Assembly (NCBI GenBank): GCA_002914805.1
Contig: JXTB01000041.1
Location: 572,220 to 636,219, forward strand
Source: Parasponia andersonii
Lineage: Eukaryota; Streptophyta; Magnoliopsida; Rosales; Cannabaceae
Reading direction: 5' to 3'
Length of the DNA: 64,000 bases
The position numbers and the translations under genes were made by a program. Shown piece after piece: positions 34,885-46,960 of the stretch. Every line of letters starts with the position of its first letter. The first letter of the stretch is position 1. The notes under the pieces are model-generated. The model was not told where the DNA came from, ran no database searches, and saw only the letters and a program-made list of their open reading frames with translations.

Positions 34885-37800
34885 GAGCGCTAACCTTCTT
34901 TGCGTAGTATGACCTGGCCTGCTAGTAGTACGAAGCCAGATGGATTAGAGCCATATCCCTTGTTTCTTCCAGGAGGTGTATGTTGTAGCTTAGCTGCTGC
35001 TTGTTCAGTGGGGCTTCTCACCACTTCGGAGCGAAGGGTCCAGAGGCCAATCTTGGTCAGGATCACAGCTTCTGACCCGTAGACCATGGCGAACGGTGTT
35101 ATTCCCCTTGATCTCCGCTCCGTGGTTCGATGGGCCCACACGACGGCCGATAACTCTTCTAACTACCTTCCTTTAGCCTCCTGCAAGTTCTTTTTTATAT
35201 TACTGAATATGGCCTTGTTTGTTGCCTCTGCTTGGCCGTTCCCCAGACGGTAGTTTACGGATGAGAAACTGAGCTTTATACCATACAAATCACACAGCTC
35301 CTTAAGCTTGGCGTTTTAGAACTGTGTGCTATGATCAGTATGTATCTCTTTCAAGATTCTGTATCGGCAGATTATGTTTTTCCAAATGAAATTAATCGTG
35401 TCTACCTTATTGACGGCTACGTAGGCTTTAGCTTCTACTCATTTGGTGAAATAATCGGTGGCCAGCAAGACATACCTTATTCCCCTAGGACTTCTGGGGA
35501 GCTCTCCGATGATGTCCAGACCCCACTCAGCGAAGGGCTAAGGAGTTATATTTGAATGGAGTTTTTCCGCAAGTTGGCATTTCAGGGGGGCGAACCTCTG
35601 GCACTTGTCACATTTATTGACAAACTAGGCCACCTCGGTCATCATGTAGGGCCAGAAGTACCCAGTCGTTAAGGCTTGTGGGCAAGGCTATACCCACCAG
35701 AGTGGTTGCCACACGCTCCCTCGTGGATTTCCTCCATCAGCTTTTGCGCCTCCATGGGTCCCACGCACCTCAGCATTAGTCCCATCGTTGATCTTCTATA
35801 TAGTCGGCCCCCCACCATCGAGTATCGGACAGCTTTCAGTCTGATCGACCTCGCTTTTTGGGGATCTGCGGGCAGGTCTCCCGACACCAGGTATTGGGTG
35901 ATGGGTCTCATCCAGCCTTTGTCTTCAGAGTTAGTCGTAAACACGTGGCATGCGAGGGTCTCCAAAGGGTCTGTTGTGTTTTTGCCCTCTAGCATAATTT
36001 CCGTGTATTCGGTCGTCCCCCCGATCGACGCGCTTCTAGCTAGCTCATCGGCCTTGTGGTTCATCTCCCTAGGTATCTGTTCGATATCGAAGCTACTAAA
36101 GCGAGCTTTCGCCCCCATTACCCTGGAGAAGTACCTGTGTAATCTTGGCTCTTTTACTTCGAAGTCTGCCCTGACTAAACCCATGATCAGCTGCGAGTCA
36201 GTCCTTACTGTGATGTTCTCTACTCCGAAGTGCAGAGCCAGCTCAAGGCCTTGCAGCAGCGCCTCGTACTCCGCCTCATTGTTCGTTGCCTGGAAACTAA
36301 GCCTTAAAGCTTTCTCTACCCTGAATCCTGCTGGGGTCTGCAGGACTATCCCGATACCTGACTCCGAGACATTCGTGGAACCGTTGGTGTAGAGGGTCCA
36401 GGTTGAAGGGAAGTGAGCCGGAGACATCTAGAGCGGGTCATGCAGCTCGCCGAAAGACTGGATTTCCACTAGGAAGTCTGCCATGACTTGCCTTTTCTTC
36501 GCCACTCGAGGTAGATACTCGATGTCGTATATCCCTAGCTCGATGGCTCATTTGGTCAGTCATCTCTATAAGTCTAGTTTGGCCAAGATTTGCCGGATGG
36601 GGAAGTCCGTATACACTGTAACCGAGTGTGCATCGAAGTATTGCCTTAGTATTTTCTTAGCATTGACCAAAGCAAGAACCAGTTTCTCCACTATACTGTA
36701 TTGCGTCTCGGTGTCCAGGAGCATACGGCTTGCGTAAAATACCGGCCTCTGCTTGTTGTCTTCCTCAACGAACAATACAGCACTGATCACTAGTTCAGAT
36801 ACTGCCAAATAAGTATATAGGCACTGCCCCTCTACTGGGGAAGCCAGGATCGGTGGGTGACTTAAGTAGAGTTTGAGCTCTGTCAGTGCCTTGCCCTGCT
36901 CCTCCCCCAAGATAACTGTGGAACTTTTCTTTATGCACTAGAAGAAAGGCTTACATCGGTCAGACATTTTGGAAATAAACTAGCTGAGTGCGGCTATCTT
37001 TACGGTTAGGCACTGGACTTCTCTAATGGTCGAGGGTCTCTGTACATCTGCGATTGAGGACAACTGAGTCGGGTTGGCCTCAATGCCCCTTCTGCTCACG
37101 ATGTGCCCCAGGAATTGGCCAGAAGATACCCCGAACGTGTATTTCTTGGGGTTCAGAAACATCTAGTAGTGCCTCAAAATTTAGAAACATTCGTCCAGAT
37201 ACCCCAGATGGTCCGAAGATTCTTTGCTCTTCACGACCATGTCGTCGATGTAAACCTCCATCGTCTTCCCCAACAGCTCGGCGAACATTTTCTTCATGAG
37301 CCTCTGGTAGGTTGTCACCGTGTTCTTCAAGCCAAATGACATGCGTTTGTAACAATACAGACCTCTCTCCGTAATGAACGCCGTGTGGATCTGGTCTTCC
37401 TCATATAGTGGGATCTGGTTGTATCTAGAGTAGGTATCTAGAAAGCTCTTTTTGTCAAATCCCGCCGTCGCATTAACCATTTGATCGTTCTCAGGCCTCG
37501 TTTAGATTGGTGAAATCTATGCAGGTCTAGTCATCGCCATTTTTCTTCTTTACCACCATCGGGTTGGAGACCCAGCATGGGTATACGCACTCCATAATTA
37601 GGCCGTTTTCCAGTAATATCTCGACCTCTTTGTTGATCGCCATGTTTTTCTCCGGCGCGAACCTTCGGGGCTTTTGTCTGACCGGGGGAAAGTTGAGATC
37701 TGTGTTCAGTCGGTGGTAGACATACGCGGGGTCTATTCCAGGCATGTCATCGTGGGATCATGCGAAGATGTCCTCATTCCGCCTAAGGAATCCCAACAGC

Positions 37801-38560
37801 TCGCTCTTTTCCTCTTCGGCCAGTAGGGCCCCGATCAAGACTATTTTCCCCAGTTCTACTTCTTTCAAAGGGACTGCCACCAATTCCTTAATCGTGGTTT
37901 CTGGCCCATCAGGCTCCTCTTCGATCCATTTCATGTACGCTGGCAGGCAGTCCTTTGATTGCTATCTGTCCCATGTCGGGACATTCGCACTCGTATCGGC
38001 TCCCTTCAAGGCAGTTGAAAAATATTTCCTTGTGGAGGTCTGGTCTTCTTTAATGTCTATCGTGTAAGTACCATCCTTCGATTGATATCTTAAGACCTAG
38101 TGGAGGGTGGAGGCGACCCCATGCATGGCGTAGATCCACCCTCTCCCCATGACGACGTTGAAGGAGGACTGGCAATCGATGACAACAAAATCTATGTCCA
38201 GGTACCTCTCCGCAGCACAGACCTTCAGAGTCACGATGCCCAAAGGGCTGACCTTAGTGCTGTTGAAGGCGAACAGTAGCTAACAGGTCGGCCTGAGCAC
38301 GCTCTGATTCAGGCCCATGTTCTCAAACATGCTAAGGAACAGGACGTTGACACTACTCCTGCCATCGACCAGGACCCTTCCGACCAACGCGGAGTCGATC
38401 CGCAGCTTAATTACCAGTGGGTCATCATGAGGTAGGCACACCGTGGTCAAATCTTGCTGGGTGAAGGTGATAGAGGCAACCGAGGCGTAACTTTCTCTCA
38501 TCGTCAGGTGGTTCACGGAATGCCCCATGCACCTCAGGCACTTCACCCTCTCTTCGGTTC
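34885..38560 (-). pseudogene. Gypsy pol remnant: PR, RT, RNase H, aRNH, integrase
   Basis: Minus-strand fragments in several frames. Protease: VLVDGRSS-type site at 38546-38280, where the usual catalytic Asp-Thr/Ser-Gly is disrupted. RT: 37745-37150 with intact YIDDM near 37245. RNase H: 36910-36566. Second, archaeal-type RNase H: 36427-35990, with TNGST where Asp is expected, NNEAEYEALLQGL and RTDSQL. Integrase: zinc-finger part near 35720-35600 and DDE core about 35530-34890, with multiple stops. RNase H duplicated before integrase identifies the Tat group. The frameshifts and stops rule out a working polyprotein. Confidence 0.88.
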
Positions 38561-40169
38561 TTTTCTGGCATTTTTCCTTCTCCTCCTGACTCTAGGTCGG
38601 CTCTGGTCTACCTATGATTGTCGGTAATATCCTCAAAGCCTGCTCCCTTAACCCGGAGGTTTGAGTCTGCTTTTTTTTTTCGGGCCTGGCAGCATCCTCC
38701 TTGGACTGGCTTCCGCCCGTCTTCACATACTGCTTCAACTTGTCAGCTTAGATCGCCATCATAACCTGCACGTAAAAACTACGGTAGTTGATGGTATCAT
38801 GCCCGTGATCTTTGTGGAATTGGTAGTACCTACTCCTGTTCTTCATGTGCTCAGGAACACCAGATTTGGGCGGATCTTTGAAAATGCCCATGTCTCTATT
38901 TTGGAAGTAGATCACATTGATCGGTGTGTTAAACTTGTACTTCGGCAGAGGGTCCTTAAACGTCTTCCTTCTCTTGCCGCTTTCTTGACCGGCTTGGGTT
39001 GGGGATCCTTGCTTCGAAGCTGGCCCCTGGGCCTGCGCAGGCCTCTTTATTCCTTGCGTGGCCGGAGTTTGTACCGGCACTATTGTTATTGCGGCGGAGG
39101 CCTTGGGCACTTTTTGGTGGCTTTCCAGCACCCTAAATACCCATTCCGATTTTGCCTGAACGTCTGTCATGGCGTATGACAAATTCAAGAGTAGATGGTC
39201 CGACAGCATCAATCCTGACTGTAGACCTCTGACGAACGAGCTCGCGGCTTGGGTCGAGTCGGCATTGTGCACTAAGGACATCACCTCCAAGAAACGTGAC
39301 AAATATTCCCTTGGGGATTCGTTCGTGGATTGCTCCAATCAGTCGAGGTCTCGCATGGTTTTCTACTGCCTCCGAATGTCCGTGTATTATTTTAGTAAAA
39401 GTTTGCAAAAATCTTCAAATCCGTTTATAGACTTTTTCAGGAGTTACCTGAACCACAATAGGGCTGGCCCCGCCAAAATGGTGGAGAAGACCTTGCAAGT
39501 CACAGTCTCGTCTTTGGTCTCCAGGGTCATCTTCTGCTGAAAATGGTATATGTGGTCGAGGGGATCGGTCTTTCCCTCGAATAGTCTAAAGGTCGGCGTC
39601 GTGAAGTCCTGCGGCTTAGGCTCTAGCTGGATCCAATCGGCGAAGACCGTCCGGTTGATCCCACGCACGATCTATTCTACCAGATCATCAGGGGTCTGGC
39701 TGTGATGGGCCTTGAGCCTCTTACTCAGCTCAGCCATCATCTCTTGTTTCCAGTTGGAAAGCGCATCTTCCGGGCTCTCCTGGTATTTTCTGTCCACCGC
39801 CACTCCTGCCCAGAAAGGCCTTGTCTTGCTTTATCCTTCCCCCTGTATCTGCGATCTGGACAGGGCGAGGACTTTCCTCAGTGGTTGACCCCTAGACTCT
39901 TACTGGACCTCCTCGTCGAAGTCCTCCCTTCGCCCGCTCCTGGCTTCGCTTGCCAACAGCCCTTCAAAGCAGGCATTATCTCTACGAACTTCCGCGACTT
40001 CATCTTTTAAGCCTAGGATGGCCTCGTGGGCCATCTCCGCCTTCCTGTTTGCTTCTGCCAAAGCGACAAGCATTTGGTCCAGCTTTTGCTCCAGACCTGG
40101 TCGCGCTTCCCGGGAGCTTCCTTCGGCGTCGGGACGTATGCTCCTAGTTGTCATTCTTGAGGGCGCCAT
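38561..40169 (-). pseudogene. Gypsy gag remnant
   Basis: The start near 40169 (MAPSRMTTRS) opens an N-terminal coiled-coil stretch that continues in broken frames. The capsid-like core at 39668-38748 contains DPLDHIYHFQQKM and REYLSRFLEVM, typical of the plant retrotransposon gag domain. Stops and frame changes near 39900, 39440 and 38750 disrupt it. A zinc-knuckle-like CLRCMGH lies near 38537, at the gag-protease junction. Confidence 0.85.
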
Positions 40170-40242
40170 CCGATGTCATATGGCTTTTTTGTTCGGGAAG
40201 AGCGTGGTCGTGAGACTCTTACTCTTTCTCTCACACTCAATG

Positions 40243-40262
40243 ATTCCCACAGATAGTGCCAA
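40243..40262 (-). other. Gypsy primer-binding site
   Basis: Minus-strand TTGGCACTATCTGTGGGAA begins next to the 5' LTR end. It resembles the TTTGGCGCCGTCTGTGGG-type site of Tat-like elements with several substitutions. Confidence 0.65.
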
Positions 40263-40264
40263 AC

Positions 40265-40978
40265 TGTTGGTGACGATTCTTACTAGCTGTCCACATGTCT
40301 CTGAACTGCTAATACTGTATCTACTAACTGTCCACGTATCCTCGCTATCTCAGAGAGCTTCTGACTTTAGGTCGAGTCAGAGAGGCGGGGTGGCGACTTG
40401 TAAAGACTCTCTGATGCTTAAGTCAGATGTTTATACCTGAGATTGAGTAGCAGAGATCAAATTTTTTCTCTTGCTTATAAATTTTTATATATCTCTCTCT
40501 GTATGTGTATACGCCATTTTTTCCTCAAGGAGACGCATAGCTCATATATATAGTACTGGAACTGAGAACCTTCAGGCTCTCAATCCTAGGATCGAGTACT
40601 TTTTTTTATCATGACTTACTCCAGAAATCACAGGCTATGGTTACCGTAATTTCCCTTGCATCTTCTTGACCTTCTTTCCACCGTCCCCTATGGCTCGAGC
40701 CCGGCGGGGGCGAGACTTTGACAAACCGCCATCTTGTTAGGACAGTTTGTCCAATGCGCATACCTACCTAGGTAAGAATTAGACTGGGCCGAACTTGTCC
40801 AGGGTCTGGGATGGATTTGGCCCTGGCCTCCAACAGCTCACGGGCCCATATAATACCGCGTATGACTCGTGTGGCTTTTAAGCAGTCCTTCTGGACACGT
40901 GTCGGACAGTGTGCCCCCTGTGACCTGTTTTGCCACTTAATCGTCCACGTGGTACATGATTTAAGAGCGGACCCCACA
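40265..40978 (-). repeat. Gypsy 5' LTR (714 bp)
   Basis: Direct copy of 30764-31580, TGTTGGTGACGA to GACCCCACA on the plus strand. It lacks about 105 bp around 40770 relative to the other LTR. Confidence 0.88.
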
Positions 40979-41395
40979 ATGAGTATTTCAATATATCGTT
41001 ATATTTGGTACTATTTTAACACTCAGTAAAATAATTATCTCGAAAATCAAATCCTCTAAGTAGGGTCATCTTAAAATTGCCAAAACATTTGGATTTTAGA
41101 TGACCTTCTATTTAAAACTCATTATAAAAAATAAAACAAAGAAAAATACAACATCCCAAGAATCATAACAAATTGCTTTATTTTATGCAAATAAATTTTA
41201 TTATTTTACAAACAATTTAATTTTATAAATATTTTTTAAGTTTAATTTAAGTACATTCTCATGTGCAACCAAACACAATTATCTAATATCTCAAAAATCA
41301 TAATCAAAATTATTTACTGTGTGCAACCAAACATAATTATTATGAATATCAGACATTTATATCACCGTCTTCTCTATTCTTATTAATCTAAAAAC
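40979..41395 (+). repeat. MITE-like repeat, right part, interrupted by the Gypsy element
   Basis: Homologous in inverted orientation to 54341-54757. Shared blocks are GAGTATTTCAATATATC, ACTATTTTAACAC, ATCTTAAAATTRCCAAAACAT, GAATCATARCAAATT and GCAACCAAACACAATTAT. The left piece is about 30725-30763, on the other side of the Gypsy element. Confidence 0.8.
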
Positions 41396-41399
41396 TTAG

Positions 41400-41917
41400 A
41401 TTATCTTTTTCACTTGAATAGGACCTTTTTGGAGATCTACGAATAACTAATTAAAACAGCTGCGGCTGAATGATAAAATCCCCCTCCCAACAAAGGATTG
41501 GAGGAAGGCATCCCCAAATATATAACGGGGGATTTCTTGATATTTTTTTAGTGGTTGTCTTGATTGCATTAATACAAAGTATTCAAGCAGTATTGAGACA
41601 GAATTTGACATATCTCAATTAGATTGTTGTCATTTATCTACTGGCAGACTTAAGGGCCATTTTTGTGCTGTTGTGCTATAATCCTTTTGTAGTTGTGAAC
41701 AAAAATAATTATGAGAAAAAAAAAAGTTCTAAGTGTTTGGTAATTTGAATTTATAAAAAAAATTTGTTTAAACACGTTTAGTACATTAATCAAGATCTTA
41801 CATGAACTGTACTTTCTTATAATAAAGAATTGTTTTCACACATGGTTTTATCAATCATATGACCCCCAACCCCTCCCCCCCACAAAAAAAAAAAAAAAAA
41901 AAAAAAAAAAAACAACA

Positions 41918-41961
<44 letters not shown>

Positions 41962-42715
41962 GGCCTTTTAGAAAGCATAAGGTGATTACACGACAAATTG
42001 TAAAACATGCTGGTCAAATGCAGATTTTTTCAAACGCCTATGTTATTCACCTGCTTTTCAACCGCCTTAAGAATCTAAAAGTAGCCTATAGACACAATTT
42101 CAAATGGGCCTTAAGTATATCGACTATATTGGATATAAAAATCAATTGATAAATCAAATGTGTTAGTTTCTAATAATTTTACTTATAAAAATAAAAAAGA
42201 ATTATAAAAATATAGAGATCAGGTTTTTTTTTTCTATTTTTCATGTTAATTATTTTATTAGAAAATAATATTTTAAAAATTATTATTATTTACTAGTTTA
42301 TGAAAACTGATCACTATTTACGAGTTACTAGTTATAAAATACTTACTAGTTTGTGAAAATTAGTTACTATTTTAAAAATGATATTTTTTTAATAAACACT
42401 ATGCCGAATCTAAAAGACTATAGCCCATTGTATTTTATAGTTTTTTTTTCAAAAAATGTCATATAAGGCCTAATTTTCATTCATAATATATTAGTGATCT
42501 ATTTTGATATTTATAAAAAAAAAATAATAAAAGTGACATTTATTGAAATCAAGTATCAAAGACGTACACCTACTCTAATTTATCATAAACAAAATCACTT
42601 CATACAAAAATGACTTTTAGCAAATGGCTGATTTTGACACTTTGTTATAATAGATGACATTTTTTTTTAATTTTTATAGATAAATGATAAGTATATTAGT
42701 AGATATTTTCAATTA
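41400..42715. other. AT-rich intergenic DNA with a long poly(A) block
   Basis: An A-run block of about 75 bases at 41885-41959 is broken by one CAACAC. No gene seen. The block may be a decayed retroposon tail or an assembly-sensitive homopolymer. Confidence 0.5.
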
Positions 42716-42950
42716 GAGTTGTTAAGAGAGCCAGACTAGCCTATTAGCACGGTAATATGATACGACACGCTAAATTATAGATCATGTCAAATACAGTACG
42801 ACCAAGTAGGCCATATTAGGCCGATGAATTAAGCACGATAAGCTATACACAATACGACACGATACATAAACAAGCATGACATGGCATGGCCTACAAGTAC
42901 GACACGACACACTAACACGATAGGCACAACATGCTAGTACTTTGAACATA
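42715..42950. repeat. ACGACAC-rich repeat cluster, left part
   Basis: Irregular repeats of ACGACAC/ACACGAT within 230 bases, resembling repetitive elements in which this heptamer recurs. The same motif reappears in the same orientation at 45330-45400, so the two may be halves of one split element. Confidence 0.45.
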
Positions 42951-43099
42951 TGTATTATCATCATTTTGTTTTTCCTATATACATGTCTATTTTATTTTTT
43001 TTCCCTATTTTCCCTAGCTTAAGGAAAGACAAATATTCGAGTTTGGAAGTATTTGATGAATCATTAATTTATTAACAATTCAAGTATTATTCAATTCAA

Positions 43100-44530
43100 A
43101 TAATTGAAAGTTCTCAAGCATTTTTGGTGGTTTGATATATTTTTGTTTTGTTTTTATAATTTTTGTGAATAAATGAGAATTAAAGCACTAAATATAGGTA
43201 TTTCAACCCTTTTGGATGAAAGTTGAATTTAATACGAACATAACGCAATAAAAATTAGACAAAATGGAGCTAAAACAAAGAAACAGCGCCTCCGATAAGA
43301 AAATCTATCGTACTGAGTTCTAGAACCAAGAGCGTCATGACGCTTGAATAGTAGAGTCGTGGTGCTATCTAGAAATTAGAGTTCTAGAGGTTAGAGCACT
43401 GTGACACTACCCTAGTGTCCTGAAGCACGTTTTCAGTGAGTTTTTAGGACCAATCTCGACTCTTGAAACCATATAATCAAGTTGTTGATATTCCACCTGA
43501 TCTAGGTCATCTCAGAACTCTTTAAATATACTCTTAAGCCTTTATTTCAGGGTATGAAGAGTTGGAGAAGAAACAATATAAAGAGATCTCAAAAATCCTA
43601 GAGAGAAAGGAGTTTGGAGCAAAAATTTTGGAGTAGATGCTTGAAAGAATGGTTTAAAGAGAATGAAACTTGAAATTCTATCTCCACAAAAGAGTTTTCT
43701 CTTTCTCTTTCTCTTTCTCGCCATAATTTCATTTTAATTGTGTATTATACTTGATTATTGAATATATTTAGATATATGAAATTCTTGTTAAAATTAGTAT
43801 TGGATTCTCCTATATTGAACTAATTGTTATATGCCTGGGGAATGATGTAGCTTAAATTTTGATTCTATATATTGATTTCTAATATATTCTTTGACGTTAT
43901 TCTTGAATTTATTTATGCTATTCTATGCTTAATATTTCTCAACTAATTAGCTATGATTTGATTTCTAGAATTTGGTATTTGAGAAAGAAAATTTTAGAAA
44001 TAACAATAAAATAGTATAACCTACGATTTTATAAAGTTTGAGAGAACCTATAATTCTTTTGAAACCATGATAAAAAAAACTATTGAACATAATAAATTCT
44101 TAAATTCTAGATTCAGAATATAAATATTTGAACTGAGAATTAGGAAAAATTTCACTCGGGACTCTAAAAGGAGTAGAAATATATTTGGGTTTTTGACTTA
44201 TAAACTTGAAATAATTAATTAGAATGTAATTAATGATCAAAAGAAATAGTTGATAGTTAAGTGAATTCAATCCCCTAGTACATTTATGCATAGAAATTTC
44301 CATATTTTAATTTTGTATTTATATTTATTTTTATATTTTTATTGAAATTATAAATTCATTTAGTTTAGTTGCCTCGATAAAATTAGGACATGATAATTCC
44401 AGTACTTACTAATAAGTTAACATCCAATTCCTCGTGGGATTGACAAATCTATACTTATCACTTTATTACTTGACTACGACCCGTACACTTATAATTATTT
44501 TATGTATGTGCATTTAGCAAAACAAGTAGG
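43100..44530. repeat. LTR-derived sequence, possible solo LTR remnant
   Basis: The right end carries CCTCGTGGGATTGAC and, 35 bases on, CTACGACCCGTACACTT. This pair resembles the conserved tail of plant Ty3/Gypsy (Athila/Ogre-like) LTRs or leaders. No internal coding region or partner LTR is visible and the left end cannot be placed. Confidence 0.35.
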
Positions 44531-46600
44531 TTATTAAAGATTTGGAGGATGATATATCTAAGATAAGAAAAAATGAATGCAAAGAACAGACGACATAATA
44601 TAAAAAGTAGATTTTGCAAACCTAGAGTCAAACAACGAAAAGGAAGATGAATAAGATTTTATTCTTTCTTATATTTTAAGGGATTTAACTCCCAAATATT
44701 TTTATCATTTCATTAATGGTTTCTTTCTCAAGTAATGCGTACTCTTTTTCCTGACTAGAACTTTTTTTTCGATGGGTTTTATCTAGTCAGGTTTTAACGA
44801 GGCTTGTATAATTTCCTTTTTTACGTCTTTTATATTTGCTATTGCCTTTAAGTTGTAGCCTCTAAACTATTATTCTCTTTTCTCCTATTTTTTTTATCAA
44901 TAATAATTATGTTTCAAGTGTTATTAAGTAAGGGATTGTTGAGATAATTGGATGTCAACCTAGTTGGGATGCTTCTACTCTCTATTGATCCTTTTTCACA
45001 TTGACAGATTTCCATTCAAAAGAAAAAAAAAAAGAATTTTCAAATAACTATGAATTTACGATTAAGTAGGTGTAATGCAAACCTTGCTAAGATAAAATTT
45101 TATATTAAATTTACATGTCCTTTTTTTATATTAATTTGAAACATTTGGAAAAAAAAATGATAAAAAGGATACTAAAACTAATAAAATTTACTAATTATAT
45201 AGGCCAAAAGTCAGCCACATTCAAGCATATGAGTTCGCACAATATGTTAGAGCAGGGGCTAGGGAGCCATACAGGGACAATGATTTTATACTATGAGTTA
45301 AGACGTCATGCCACAACTAAAATTTGAATATGACACGATATGAAAGTATGCTTATACCTAATTTAATGGATAATGCTGACATGACACGACACATTTGGAT
45401 TCAAATTGACGTACCAATCTAAATATATTATTTGGCCATTTGCTAAAAGAAATAATAGGGTTATTATTGAAAAAAAAATCTAGATTTTGTTTTCTTTTTT
45501 TTTTTTAATTTTAGCAAAAAAAAACCCTTACTTTATGATTATATCAAATAATACCGTTGGATTAGAAGATCCAATTAAATTAAGTCTGAATAAGCGATTT
45601 GGTAAGATTTGGTAAAAGTTAGCTTATGAAATAAGTCGAATAACCTATTTGATCATAGAGTACAATGTTATGTACTATTGTTAGAGGATAATTCCATTGC
45701 CAAGTATCCCAATTAGAATGAAAATAATGTTGTATCAAGAAAGTCAGCGTCTATTAGTTGAAAAAAAAAAAAAAAGAAGGTTCAAAAGTATAAAACAACT
45801 AAAAATTATTGAATAAATTGGTTATTTAGGCCTATTTGACTAGATTTCAAAACTCCAAGATTTATTTGATATAAATAGAAAGCCAAAGTTTTTATTGCTA
45901 AAATTAAAAAAGCTTAACGTTTTATTTCATTTAGCCAAGGTGGGCTTTGATGTCAACGGGCGAGCTCACGAGCCCAATAGAGTTCTTGTTAATCCGGAAG
46001 GGATTGGGTTTCACTTTAGCTCCTTCCCTAATTACATCTTCCCCCAGAAATTTATATTCAGTACCTGTTTTTTGCGCCTTATACCTCACAAAATACTCCT
46101 TTTAATCTTATTTCAAAATACTCATTTTTTGTGGAGATCTCATGTTAAAAATATCCATAGTATAAATTTATAGGACCATAATCTAGTAGTTTTTTTTTAC
46201 CTATCTATATATAATTTTTTTTAGCCGTTGGATCATAATTTGTGATTTAAATAGTTAAAAAATAATAAATACATATTATTTAATGCTCTGTTTATTTTTA
46301 TCTTCTACTGAAAAACTGCGTGTGATGAATTTTAATTAAACAAAATAATACTTATAGATAGGTGGAAAGAAAAAAAAAAACCTGCTTGATTGTTGATCAA
46401 ATTTATAATATAAATATTTACATATATATATTTTGAAATATATACGAATTTTAGTTATGATTTTTATTCATAAAATGTATCATACAACATACATTTTATG
46501 TATAAACTACGTAAGGGGCATCTTTCTCTAAAATAGGTATTAATGAAATAAAAATACTTATGAAAATATACTTAAGAAAACGAGTATTTATGTACTTCAG
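44531..46600. other. AT-rich intergenic DNA
   Basis: No gene recognised. Contains the right ACGACAC cluster (about 45180-45430) and a short perfect-arm hairpin, CATAAAATGTAT with its inverse, near 46475-46506. Many A/T runs. Confidence 0.45.
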
Positions 46601-46960
46601 GCAGGCCCCCGAAACATCAGGCAGGTCCCCGAAAAAGGGGCGGTGAACATGAATTTACAAAATGCCCCCTATTTGGCAACATCAAGTATAGCATCCATAG
46701 AAGGGTTCTTCTGTACTTTCGGTTCTACCTTCAAGGGTTTTCCAAAATTAAAAAAAAAAAAAAAAAAAGCAAAAAACAAAAAATAAAAACAAAGAGAAAC
46801 CCTTACCGTGTTCTCCTTCTAGCTCGTATCCCTCAATCCAGATGTTTTGCTAAAATTACAGGCAAAACTGAATTAGAGATATTGTTCTTTGAGAGTGCTA
46901 TATATACATATTTATTCATAATTATATATATATATATATATATATAAACTACCAAAGAGA
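46601..46960 (+). promoter_or_regulatory. Presumed promoter and leader of the MSP1-like gene
   Basis: Contains a short duplication CAGGCAGGYCCCCGAAA (about 46600-46635), AAACCCTTACC near 46797 and a (TA)n tract at about 46924-46946 directly before the ATG. No TATA box can be singled out from the repeat. Confidence 0.35.

Larger units (their letters stand above)
30764..40978 (-). mobile_element. Degenerate Ty3/Gypsy LTR retrotransposon, Tat/Retand-like
   Basis: 10.2 kb between direct LTRs, coding on the minus strand in the order gag, protease, RT, RNase H, second RNase H, integrase. Behind pol come two tandem-repeat blocks and a plus-strand (antisense) ORF, then the 3' LTR. The 5-bp flanks ACGAG (30759-30763) and ATGAG (40979-40983) are a target duplication with one change. 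The second RNase H and the antisense downstream ORF are established features of the Tat group (Retand, Ogre, RIRE2/Grande relatives). Frames are broken throughout, and one LTR has lost about 105 bp. It inserted into an older MITE-like repeat. Confidence 0.92.

Noticed and set aside
35676-36392. 238-codon plus-strand frame
   Set aside because: Lies exactly opposite the second RNase H coding sequence of the Gypsy element; a shadow frame.
41817-42149. Poly-Phe/poly-Lys frames
   Set aside because: Translation of the long A/T homopolymer only.
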